In this document: piece by piece, positions 1 through 8,895 of the stretch | Layout: the number at the start of each line of letters is the position of its first letter | Position numbering within the stretch: the stretch's first letter is position 1 | Assembly: GCA_035532215.1 (NCBI GenBank) | Contig: DATKRK010000396.1 | Coordinates: forward strand, 1 to 64,000 | Direction of reading: 5' to 3' | DNA: 64,000 nucleotides | DNA from: JAICIG01 sp035532215 | GTDB lineage: Bacteria > Planctomycetota > Planctomycetia > Pirellulales > JAICIG01 | Position numbers and translations under genes: made by a program | Notes under the pieces: model-generated | The model's input: the letters and a program-made list of their open reading frames with translations, nothing else | The model's database searches: none | What the model was told of the DNA's origin: nothing

Positions 1-42
1 CCCGATCATCAGCCGCTGGCCCGCTTTTCGACTGAGCACGAA

Positions 43-175
43 TGCCTCTTCAAGTCTGAGTTGATAGGTGAGGGAGGGTGGCTGGCGGCAGAGCGAAGCG
101 ATGCCCCAGCGAACTGGGGCTTCGCCTGGGCTCAGCCGCCAGCCACCCGACTGTCAAAATGGCTTTGAAGAGGCA
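43..175. repeat. Nested palindromic repeat, copy 1 of 3
   Basis: The outer arms TGCCTCTTCAA (43-53) and TTGAAGAGGCA (165-175) are exact inverted repeats. Inner arms GGGTGGCTGGCGGC (76-89) and GCCGCCAGCCACCC (135-148) are also exact, and a further GCCCCAG/CTGGGGC hairpin lies in the centre. A near-identical copy is at 56936-57070 and a decayed one at 63855-63945. No protein is encoded. The structure suits a small non-autonomous mobile element or a structured RNA; the sequence does not decide which. Confidence 0.8.
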
Positions 176-585
176 CTAGCGAGTCTTCGCAGTTTCAGCG
201 ATCGAAAATGTCAAAAAAATTTTTCTCGCCGGCCGTCCAGCGCTTCAGCGCTGCCAAAACCCACCGAAACGATGAATCTGTAATGGTTTATGTGGCGCCA
301 GCAGTGCTGGCAATGCAATCGTCGTCAATCGCTAACGGTTCCCTAACACCCCTCGCTGCAAGCCGTTCGGGCGATTTCGAAAAGTTGATTGACTCCGCTC
401 GGAAAGCGAGTAAACTCTGAGCCTGCAACAACTGGATATTGTGGCAAGGAATCAATAAAGCTACAATATGTTGTTGTTTTCCAGTGATCGAGTCCGATTC
501 CCTTTCTGGACCGTCAACGTCGAATTCTGGCCGGAGAATGGCATCCCTAAGGCCAAATTTGCCGAAGATCTCAATCAGTGTTATG

Positions 586-601
586 GTATACTCTTGTATA
601 C
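586..601. promoter_or_regulatory. Short palindrome upstream of nrdJ
   Basis: GTATAC, four bases (TCTT), GTATAC form an exact inverted repeat ending about 45 bases before the likely GTG start of the reductase. The spacing suits an operator. It does not match the NrdR box as I know it, so no regulator is assigned. Confidence 0.3.
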
Positions 602-646
602 TTAAGGAACGGATGCCTAGTATTTCTTTGCAGGGGGATTGCGCCT

Positions 647-3600
647 GTGGCTGACTTAGGGATGGGCCCCGATAAAGGGCATGCTGTGGCCGAACGACCG
701 AAGGGAAAACGCGTGCGTGGATTTGCTCGCGGGCTGAGCATCAAGCCGACGTTCTGTCCCGAGCAGGTCGCCGATCCGTTCGAGACGCTCGAGTGGGACT
801 TGCGCATCGCCGCCATCAAGGGCGAGTCGGGCGAGGTGCTGTTCGAGCAGCCCGACTGCGAGGTGCCGGCGCACTGGTCGCAGTTGGCCACCAACGTGGT
901 CTGCAGCAAATACTTCTACGGCGAGGTCGGCACCAAGCAGCGCGAAACGAGCGTGCGGCAGTTGATCCATCGCGTGACGCGAACGATCGCCGATTGGGGC
1001 GTTCACGACGGCTACTTCGCCAGTCCTGAAGACGGCGAGACCTTTTACCGCGAGCTGACCTGGCTCTGCCTGCACCAGCACGGGGCGTTCAACTCGCCGG
1101 TCTGGTTCAACGTCGGCTTGTATCACCAGTACGGCGTCAAGGGGGCGCAGTGCAACTGGCACTTCGATGCCGAGACCGCGGTCGTCAAACAGCCGGATAA
1201 CCCGTACGAATATCCGCAAGGCTCGGCCTGCTTCATTCAAAGCGTCGACGACAACATGGAAGACATCATGGAACTCGCCCGCAGCGAGGCCATGCTGTTC
1301 AAGTTCGGCTCGGGCACCGGCACCGATCTTTCGACCCTGCGTTCGCATCGCGAGCGGCTCTCGGGCGGCGGGCGGCCTTCGGGACCGCTGTCGTTCATGC
1401 GGGTTTACGATCAGATCGCCGCGGTCGTCAAAAGCGGCGGCAAGACGCGGCGGGCCGCCAAGATGCAGTCGATCAAGGTCTGGCACCCCGACGTGATGGA
1501 ATTCATCGAGTGCAAGGCCAAGGAAGAAAAGAAGGCCCGCATTCTGATCCAGAACGGCTACGAGTCGAACTTCAACGGCGAAGCCTACAGTTCGATCTTG
1601 TTCCAGAACGCGAACCTTTCGGTGCGCGTGACCGACGACTTCATGCAGGCCGCGGTCGAGAACAAGCCCTGGACCACGCATTGGGTAACCGATCCCTCGC
1701 ACGCAGGCCCCACGTTCCAGGCTCGCGACGTGATGGCCCAGATGGCCGAAGGCGCTTGGTACTGCGGCGATCCGGGCGTGCAGTACGACACGACGATCAA
1801 CCGCTGGCACACCTGCCCGAACTCGGGCCGGATCAACGCCTCGAATCCGTGCTCGGAGTACATGTTTCTCGACGACACGGCCTGCAACCTGGCGAGCATC
1901 AATCTGATGAAGTTCCGCCAGCCGGACGGCGCGTTCGACGTCGAGCGGTTCCAGGCGGCCTGCCGCATCTTCTTCGTCGCCCAGGAAATCCTGGTCGATC
2001 ATGCCAGCTATCCGACGAAGCAGATCGCCGAGAACAGCCACCGCTTCCGCCCCTTGGGCCTGGGTTACTCGAACCTGGGCAGCCTGGTCATGTCCAGCGG
2101 CCTGGCGTACGATTCGCCCGGCGCCTTGGGCTTGTGCGGCGCCATGACCGCCTTGCTCCACGGCGCCGCCAACCTGGCCAGTGCTGAACTGGCGGCCGCG
2201 GTCGGGCCGTTCGAGGGCTACGCCGAGAATCGCGAGCCGATGCTTCGCGTGATGCAGATGCACCGCGACGCCGTCGAACAGATCGACGACGCCTGCCCCG
2301 AGTATCTCAAGACGGCGGCCCGCGAAGCGTGGGAAGACGTGTTGGCCAGCGGCCGCCAGCACGGTTTCCGCAACGCCCAGGCGACGGTGCTGGCGCCGAC
2401 CGGGACGATCAGCTTCTTGATGGATTGCGACACGACCGGCATCGAGCCCGATATCGCGCTGGTCAAGTACAAGCAGCTTGCCGGCGGCGGCATGTTGAAG
2501 ATCGTCAACAATACCGTGCCGCTGGCGCTCAAGACTTTGGGCTACGACCAGCCGGAGATCGAATCGATCCTGGCCTACATCGATCGCGAGGACACGATCG
2601 AGGGCGCCGCCGACCTGAAGATCGAGCACTTGCCGGTCTTCGACTGCGCCTTCCAGCCGCGCAACGGCACGCGCTCGATTTCGTGGCGAGCCCACGTGCG
2701 GATGATGGCCGCCGCGCAACCATTCCTCTCGGGCGCCATCTCGAAGACGGTGAACATGCCTCGCGATACCACTCCGGCCGACATCGCCGAGGCGTATCTC
2801 GAAGGCTGGCGGCTGGGCCTGAAGGCTTTGGCCGTCTACCGCGACGGCTCGAAGGAAAGCCAGCCCCTTTCGACCAGCACCGAAGGCGACAAGGCGGCGG
2901 AGAAGCAAAAGGCCATCCCGCGTCGCGAACGGTTGCCCGACACGCGGCACTCGATCACCCACAAGTTCAACATCGCCGGGCACGAGGGCTACATCACCGT
3001 CGGCCTTTACGAAGACGGCCGGCCGGGCGAGTTGTTCATCACGATGGCCAAGGAAGGCAGTACGATCGGCGGCTTGATGGATTGCTTCGGCACCGCCGTG
3101 TCGATGAGCTTGCAGTACGGCGTGCCGCTCGAGGTGTACGTGAGCAAGTTCTCGCACACGCGCTTCGAGCCGATGGGCCATACCAAGAATCCCGACATCC
3201 GGATCGCCAAGAGCATCGTCGATTACATCTTCCGCTGGCTGGGCATTACGTTCCTGCCGGGCTATCGCGAGGCGAGCGCCGGCCTGCCGGCCCCGGCCGA
3301 AGCGGACGCCGGTAATGAGAGCACGGGAGAAGAATTGCCGGGGGAGGTTAAGCCCGCCGCCATGAAGGTTGGCGGGCAGGTTGCCGGCACAGGATTGCCC
3401 CTCTCCAGCGGCACAGCATCGAGCGGCGCAGCATTGATCGGCAAAGCGGCGACCGGCGGCAAGACGGCAACTGGCGGCAAGACTACAACCGCCGCCAAGC
3501 CCGCCAACGGCGCGGTCGCAGGCGCCAAGGCGCCCGCCAATGGGGCGGCGCCGTACAAGAACGGCGCTTCGCACTCGACGGAGGGTGGCGCCAGCCTGCT

Positions 3601-3787
3601 GGAGCGGGCCGGCGTGGCGCCCAAGTGGGATCTCTCCTCGGCGTCTTCCGAAGGACTCACCCGCAGCGACCAGTTCGCCAGTTTCCAAACCGACGCACCG
3701 GCCTGCGACAATTGCGGCGCCATCACGGTGCGCAACGGCAACTGCTACTTGTGTCACAACTGCGGCAACAGCATGGGTTGCTCGTAA
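647..3787 (+). CDS. nrdJ: Vitamin B12-dependent (class II) ribonucleotide reductase
   Basis: Reduces ribonucleotides to deoxyribonucleotides with adenosylcobalamin, supplying DNA precursors without needing oxygen. The catalytic barrel contains NPCSEY, with the active-site Cys near residue 400, and LAPTGTISFLMDCD near 580. A TSCPD-like region follows (about nt 2950-3240). Then comes an Ala/Gly/Lys/Thr-rich, probably disordered linker (about nt 3280-3600), and the C-terminus has paired CxxC motifs (CDNC, CHNC), likely the zinc-ribbon or redox-shuttle tail. I favour the GTG at 647 because a GGGGG purine run lies nine bases upstream; the ATG at 662 is the alternative. A strong terminator follows. 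The gene stands alone, and a long open frame on the opposite strand is only a GC-driven shadow. Confidence 0.95.
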   Translation: MADLGMGPDKGHAVAERPKGKRVRGFARGLSIKPTFCPEQVADPFETLEWDLRIAAIKGESGEVLFEQPDCEVPAHWSQLATNVVCSKYFYGEVGTKQRETSVRQLIHRVTRTIADWGVHDGYFASPEDGETFYRELTWLCLHQHGAFNSPVWFNVGLYHQYGVKGAQCNWHFDAETAVVKQPDNPYEYPQGSACFIQSVDDNMEDIMELARSEAMLFKFGSGTGTDLSTLRSHRERLSGGGRPSGPLSFMRVYDQIAAVVKSGGKTRRAAKMQSIKVWHPDVMEFIECKAKEEKKARILIQNGYESNFNGEAYSSILFQNANLSVRVTDDFMQAAVENKPWTTHWVTDPSHAGPTFQARDVMAQMAEGAWYCGDPGVQYDTTINRWHTCPNSGRINASNPCSEYMFLDDTACNLASINLMKFRQPDGAFDVERFQAACRIFFVAQEILVDHASYPTKQIAENSHRFRPLGLGYSNLGSLVMSSGLAYDSPGALGLCGAMTALLHGAANLASAELAAAVGPFEGYAENREPMLRVMQMHRDAVEQIDDACPEYLKTAAREAWEDVLASGRQHGFRNAQATVLAPTGTISFLMDCDTTGIEPDIALVKYKQLAGGGMLKIVNNTVPLALKTLGYDQPEIESILAYIDREDTIEGAADLKIEHLPVFDCAFQPRNGTRSISWRAHVRMMAAAQPFLSGAISKTVNMPRDTTPADIAEAYLEGWRLGLKALAVYRDGSKESQPLSTSTEGDKAAEKQKAIPRRERLPDTRHSITHKFNIAGHEGYITVGLYEDGRPGELFITMAKEGSTIGGLMDCFGTAVSMSLQYGVPLEVYVSKFSHTRFEPMGHTKNPDIRIAKSIVDYIFRWLGITFLPGYREASAGLPAPAEADAGNESTGEELPGEVKPAAMKVGGQVAGTGLPLSSGTASSGAALIGKAATGGKTATGGKTTTAAKPANGAVAGAKAPANGAAPYKNGASHSTEGGASLLERAGVAPKWDLSSASSEGLTRSDQFASFQTDAPACDNCGAITVRNGNCYLCHNCGNSMGCS

Positions 3788-3837
3788 CGGATTGTCGGGA
3801 AAGGATCCCGCGAGCAACTCTTTTTTCGCTTCCACGC

Positions 3838-3876
3838 AAGCGTCGCTCCCGCCCCAAGCGGGAGCGACGCTTTTTT
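3838..3876 (+). terminator. Rho-independent terminator of nrdJ
   Basis: AAGCGTCGCTCCCGC, a five-base loop and the exact complementary arm form a 15-bp stem, followed at once by a T run. It lies about 50 bases past the nrdJ stop codon. Confidence 0.9.
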
Positions 3877-3954
3877 ATGGCAGTCAACACGCATCGCTGT
3901 CAGGTTTTTATTAACCAATAGGTAGGCGCAGGGCCTCTTCGGCGTGTGTCGGAT

Positions 3955-4102
3955 CCAGGGCCTTTCCCTTTTTCAAGTTAGTAAAGTGTCTCGGGTGCCT
4001 GGGGCTGAGCCTCGGCGAAGCCCCAGAGTGAGTTCGGTCTGGGGCACGCTGCGCTTTGCCCCAGGCACCCTTTCGCCAATTTGAAAAACGGAAAGGCCCT
4101 GG
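3955..4102. repeat. 148-bp nested palindromic element (MITE-like)
   Basis: Outer arms of about 22 bases (3955-3976 and 4081-4102) are near-perfect inverted repeats starting CCAGGGCCTTTCC. Inner arms GGGTGCCTGGGGC (3993-4005) and GCCCCAGGCACCC (4058-4070) are exact. GTGTCGG occurs at 3946-3952 and again at 4102-4108, which could be a target duplication. No open frame is inside. It lies between the nrdJ terminator and the restriction island, so it may mark the island edge. Confidence 0.75.
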
Positions 4103-4186
4103 TGTCGGGTCTGATCTGCTAGTCCGACGCCACTTCTGCGGTTAGAATTACGTTCATTTCCCGTCATCCTACCCAAGGGAGCAGGC

Positions 4187-5536
4187 GTGTCGAAGCAGGA
4201 GTTCACGGTCCTTTCACTGTTCTCAGGCGGCATGGGACTGGACATCGGGTTGGAAAAGACCGGCTGCTTCAAGCTCCTCGCTTGCGTCGAGAAGCTCCCT
4301 GCCTTCTGCGACACGATCCGCCGAAACCAAGATGCAGGGCGTCTCGGAAACCGCGACCTCAAAGTCTACCAGAAAGACATTGCCGACCTTCCTACGGAAC
4401 AGGTCGTGCGGGATCTTGGGCTTGGCGCCGGCCAACTCGATCTGCTGGTCGGAGGACCGCCCTGCCAGACGTTCAGTACGACTGGCAAGCGAGCAAGCGT
4501 CCAAGACCCGCGAGGCACGCTACTCTGGCAGTTCCTCCGGTTCGTGCAAGAGCTTCAGCCGAAGTTCTTCCTGATGGAGAACGTCCGCGGCCTGATGTCG
4601 GCGGCGCTGCGTCACCGGCCCATCAAGGATCGCCCGAATAAGGGAGGCCCGCCGCTCGAGCCGGATGAGGAGCCCGGATCCGTCATCAACCGCTTCCTCC
4701 TCGATCTTCGGCACTCCTACCGGATCGACTGCTTCGAAGTGAACGCCGAGAACTATGGCGCGCCCCAACTTCGCGAGCGGGCGCTGTTCATCGGCAATCG
4801 TTTTAACCGTGTCGTCGAGTTCCGCGAGCCGACGCATGGCGAGCGGCGGCAACAGGAGCGGACCCTGTTCGACGACATCGAGAGCGGCGACCTCAAGCCC
4901 TTTCGGACGCTTCGCGAGGCATTGGAAGGACTTGTCGAGACAGACCCGCTGATCATGGATTTCAGCCCGCGCAAGAAGCGATATCTGTCGATGGTTTCCG
5001 AAGGCAGCAACTGGCGGTCTTTGCCGTCCGAGGTCGCCAAAGAGTCGATGGGGAAGGCGTACTTTGCCAAGGGAGGCCGGTCCGGCTGGTGGCGTCGACT
5101 GACGTTCGACCTCCCATGCCCGACCATCGTGACCATGCCGAACCATGCCGGCACCGCTCTCTGCCATCCGACCGAGACAAGGGCCCTGACTCTGCGGGAG
5201 TGCGCCCGCGTCCAGGAGTTTCCCGACGAGTGGGAGTTTTCTGGTACGACGCAGCAGCAGTACGCTCAAGTAGGCAACGCCGTGCCCATCCGACTGGGAG
5301 AGGTCTGCGGGGGCGTATTGGCCCAAGAACTCGCTGCTCTTTATAGGAGCGGCCTCACTAAGCCTGACGGCGACCGCCCGCCCTATCGCATTGTTTACGT
5401 CAAGTCGCACATCCGGACGCGCCAGTGGTACAAGGCCGGGGAGACTTTCGTGTGGCAGCACGGCGAGGACAACGGCCATGCCAAGTACCGCCCCGCAAAG
5501 ACCGAGCGCAAGGTCAGGTTGCCGCCGAAGGAGTGA
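4187..5536 (+). CDS. DNA (cytosine-5-)-methyltransferase of a type II R-M system
   Basis: Transfers a methyl group from S-adenosylmethionine to C5 of cytosine, protecting host DNA from the nuclease encoded next. All core motifs are visible in order: motif I LFSGGMGLDIGL near the N-terminus, motif IV GGPPCQTF with catalytic Cys93, motif VI MENVRG with Glu131, motif VIII QLRERALFIG, a target-recognition stretch (about 210-320), and motifs IX-X ending QVGNAVP. At 449 residues it is a normal, complete enzyme. The GTG start has AAGGGAG just upstream. The stop is three bases before the ATG of the nuclease, so co-transcription is clear. The recognition sequence cannot be read from the protein. Confidence 0.93.
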   Translation: MSKQEFTVLSLFSGGMGLDIGLEKTGCFKLLACVEKLPAFCDTIRRNQDAGRLGNRDLKVYQKDIADLPTEQVVRDLGLGAGQLDLLVGGPPCQTFSTTGKRASVQDPRGTLLWQFLRFVQELQPKFFLMENVRGLMSAALRHRPIKDRPNKGGPPLEPDEEPGSVINRFLLDLRHSYRIDCFEVNAENYGAPQLRERALFIGNRFNRVVEFREPTHGERRQQERTLFDDIESGDLKPFRTLREALEGLVETDPLIMDFSPRKKRYLSMVSEGSNWRSLPSEVAKESMGKAYFAKGGRSGWWRRLTFDLPCPTIVTMPNHAGTALCHPTETRALTLRECARVQEFPDEWEFSGTTQQQYAQVGNAVPIRLGEVCGGVLAQELAALYRSGLTKPDGDRPPYRIVYVKSHIRTRQWYKAGETFVWQHGEDNGHAKYRPAKTERKVRLPPKE

Positions 5537-5539
5537 GCG

Positions 5540-6484
5540 ATGGCGAAAAGCCCCAAAAAAACGCAAACAGGAGGCGCCTCAAGCAGAGGTTTCTACAAGG
5601 CGATCAAGGCGCGCAGTCACGGCTTTCAACCCGCCCTCGTCGCGTCCCTCTTGGCCCTGACCGACAAGGAACGCGTGGAAGCCCTGTCTGAAGCCATTTC
5701 GACGTACATCGTCAAGAACCTCCCGGAAGCAATCGAGCGGCGCGAGGGCTTGGCCGAATACTGCACCAATCCCTACGTTCTGCTGACCTCGGCGAGCGTA
5801 ATGCGACTAGTCGAGTCGGACCAGTTCGCCAGCTTTCTGTTCAACAACAAGCTCTACATGGGACTGGAGACTTCATTCGGGAAGTCCATCGAGTCTGTGC
5901 TCGTCGTGCCCTACCCGGCAGGAACCGCGTTGCGCGACAGATGGAAGGAGCCGCCCGAGAAGATTGAAGAAAGTAAAACGTTGGCCAACCTCGCGCAAGA
6001 GGAGAAAGCCCAGAAACGGATCGACTCTGTGTGGAGGGAAGTGGACAAGGCGTGCGTCGTTGGCAATCGCCGATACATGGTCAGCATCAAGAGCGGTCCG
6101 AACTGCATCAACGACACGCAGGTCAAAGGAATGACCGATGCGATAGCCCAGCAGTACAAGACATGGATGGGGCAGACGAAAAAGACGTATCCCGGCGTCA
6201 CGGCACTGGACATCGTGATCGGCCTGACCTATGGCACAGACCGCACCACCAACAACAAGGAGAACCAGATCCTCGTCAAACTACTCCAAAAAGGGTTCGT
6301 CGAAGAAGACCGGATTGGCAAGCCGGGCGTCCTCATTGACTCGGCGACTCGCTCGGTTCGCGTCTATCGTTGTATCGGCATCAATTTTTGGTCGCTGATC
6401 GGCAATCCGTCCAGCCCGAGTCAAGCGGGCTTTGTTTACCTGGAAGTCCTTCTGGCATGGCAAAAGCCTTATCAAAAGGCATGA
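5540..6484 (+). CDS. Type II restriction endonuclease, PmeII-like
   Basis: This 314-residue protein sits directly behind the methyltransferase and is almost certainly its cognate nuclease. It resembles what I recall of the PmeII family, notably the stretch MVSIKSGPNCIND (residues about 180-192). There a beta strand ends in Lys184, as in a PD-(D/E)XK core whose acidic residue before the lysine is replaced by Ser. The gene starts with ATG three bases after the preceding stop, and its own stop overlaps the next ATG. The genetic assignment to the R-M cassette is secure; the family name rests on motif memory only. Sequence specificity is unknown. Confidence 0.75.
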   Translation: MAKSPKKTQTGGASSRGFYKAIKARSHGFQPALVASLLALTDKERVEALSEAISTYIVKNLPEAIERREGLAEYCTNPYVLLTSASVMRLVESDQFASFLFNNKLYMGLETSFGKSIESVLVVPYPAGTALRDRWKEPPEKIEESKTLANLAQEEKAQKRIDSVWREVDKACVVGNRRYMVSIKSGPNCINDTQVKGMTDAIAQQYKTWMGQTKKTYPGVTALDIVIGLTYGTDRTTNNKENQILVKLLQKGFVEEDRIGKPGVLIDSATRSVRVYRCIGINFWSLIGNPSSPSQAGFVYLEVLLAWQKPYQKA

Positions 6485-6660
6485 CCGCCGCCAGCCTTGA
6501 AGAACGGGTGAACCTCAAGATCCAGCAACTCTCACATGCGTTGACAAAACTGTCATTCCCTCGGAACGGTCTGCCCGAGTGGGTCCGAGAGGATTTCAAG
6601 GAACATGAACTGACATGGCTGGCAGCAGCTATGTCTGCGTTTTACGACGAGGGGATCTGA
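6481..6660 (+). CDS. Small protein in the R-M operon, unknown function
   Basis: A 59-residue acidic, probably helical protein that starts MTAASLEERV. Its ATG overlaps the stop codon of the nuclease (ATGA), and it ends three bases before the vsr start, so it is translationally locked into the cassette. I recognise no domain. It has too many charged residues for a membrane protein and lacks an obvious helix-turn-helix of the C-protein type. A role as nuclease subunit or accessory factor is conceivable but unsupported. Confidence 0.6.
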   Translation: MTAASLEERVNLKIQQLSHALTKLSFPRNGLPEWVREDFKEHELTWLAAAMSAFYDEGI

Positions 6661-6663
6661 GAC

Positions 6664-7146
6664 GTGGAAAGAGCACTACGAGAGAAGTTGGTCGGCGGCA
6701 GCTTCGGCAAGGTCTCGGAGACTCACTCGCGTAGGATGGGAGCAGTCCGGGGTAGGGGCAACCGCACAACCGAGGCTCGCTTCCGCGCAATGCTCGTCAG
6801 CGCTGGCATTCGTGGCTGGACGACGAAGACGAAGGGGATCAAGGGCAAGCCGGATTTCTACTTCCCTGACAGTAAGGTCGCCGTGTTTCTAGACGGTTGC
6901 TTTTGGCATGGCTGCCCCCAGTGCGGTCATGTGCCCCATGTCAACAGGCCGTTCTGGAAGGCGAAGATCCAACGAAACCAGCGCAGAGACGCAGAAACCG
7001 ATCGCTTGCTCCGTGACGGAGGCATCACGACTGTTCGGTTCTGGGAACATGAACTGAGAAATGCCCCGAAGGATTGCATCCAAAAGCTTCTCGGATATCT
7101 CGGAAAACCTCGGATCTCGCGAAAATCGAAGGAGCCGAAGAACTGA
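6664..7146 (+). CDS. vsr: Very short patch repair endonuclease (Vsr)
   Basis: Nicks DNA 5' of T:G mismatches that arise when 5-methylcytosine deaminates, so it offsets the mutagenic cost of the cytosine methyltransferase in this operon. GNRTTEARFR (Glu37), GKPDFYFP (Asp64) and FWHGCP (His82) match the E. coli Vsr residues Glu25, Asp51 and His69 at nearly constant offset. The Cys-rich loop CFWHGCPQC is consistent with its structural zinc site. It starts at GTG three bases after the previous stop; ATG at 6736 would lose the N-terminal helix. At 160 residues it is full length. It converges on the DUF1501 gene 27 bases away. Confidence 0.95.
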   Translation: MERALREKLVGGSFGKVSETHSRRMGAVRGRGNRTTEARFRAMLVSAGIRGWTTKTKGIKGKPDFYFPDSKVAVFLDGCFWHGCPQCGHVPHVNRPFWKAKIQRNQRRDAETDRLLRDGGITTVRFWEHELRNAPKDCIQKLLGYLGKPRISRKSKEPKN

Positions 7147-7173
7147 ACGCGATCTTCCTTGAGCAGGCCGGGC

Positions 7174-8637
<1,464 letters not shown>

Positions 8638-8684
8638 GGTTATGATCTGAGCTAGAGATTGCCTAACTATCTTTCCACAAGCTC

Positions 8685-8846
8685 GTCTGCCGCCAGCTTT
8701 AGCTGGTGGTGAGAAACATGCCTTCCCCTTTTTCAGCCGGCTTTAGCCGGGCTTCTCGACAAGGCATCGCGTACGAAGCCCGGCTAAAGCCGGCTGAAAA
8801 ACATTTCATTGCTGCTCAGTCCCACCAGCTAAAGCTGGTGGCAGAC
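8685..8846. repeat. Family A nested palindrome (CCACCAGCTTTAGCTGGTGG type), copy 1
   Basis: Outer arms GTCTGCCGCCAGCTTTAG and CTAAAGCTGGTGGCAGAC bound the element. Each outer arm is itself a small palindrome (CCAGCTTTAGCTGG). The centre carries a second palindromic pair, GCCGGCTTTAGCCGG and CCGGCTAAAGCCGGC. Further copies are at 15491-15640 and 25717-25912. It lies in the gap between two cotranscribed minus-strand genes. Confidence 0.85.
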
Positions 8847-8854
8847 GAAACATG

Positions 8855-8891
8855 TCAGGCTGGAAAGCCTGACCTACAAAGCCTGACCTAC
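8855..8891. repeat. Family B repeat (TCAGGCTGGAAAGCCTGACCTAC)
   Basis: A short palindromic unit, TCAGGCT/AGCCTGA, with a trailing CCTAC and a second partial copy of AGCCTGACCTAC. The same unit is found after enolase at 14400-14450. It ends four bases before the stop codon of the cytochrome gene. Confidence 0.75.
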
Positions 8892-8895
8892 GTAC

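Larger units (their letters stand above)
1..646. other. Gene-free leader region upstream of nrdJ
   Basis: No convincing gene is visible. The left part holds a nested palindromic element at 43-175, annotated separately. The rest is less GC-rich than the flanking genes, and its short open frames show no family signature. A small GTATAC palindrome sits just before the reductase gene. I looked for a cobalamin riboswitch, expected for a B12-dependent enzyme, and did not find its conserved box. Confidence 0.6.

Noticed and set aside
1..646. Cobalamin riboswitch before the B12-dependent reductase
   Set aside because: Expected by biology, but the conserved B12 box and flanking stem sequences are absent; the apparent GCCACC word belongs to the nested palindrome.
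656..3835. A 1,059-residue open frame antisense to nrdJ
   Set aside because: High-GC codon use leaves the opposite frame open. The sequence is Arg/Gly/Val-rich without any motif, while the sense strand is an unmistakable reductase.
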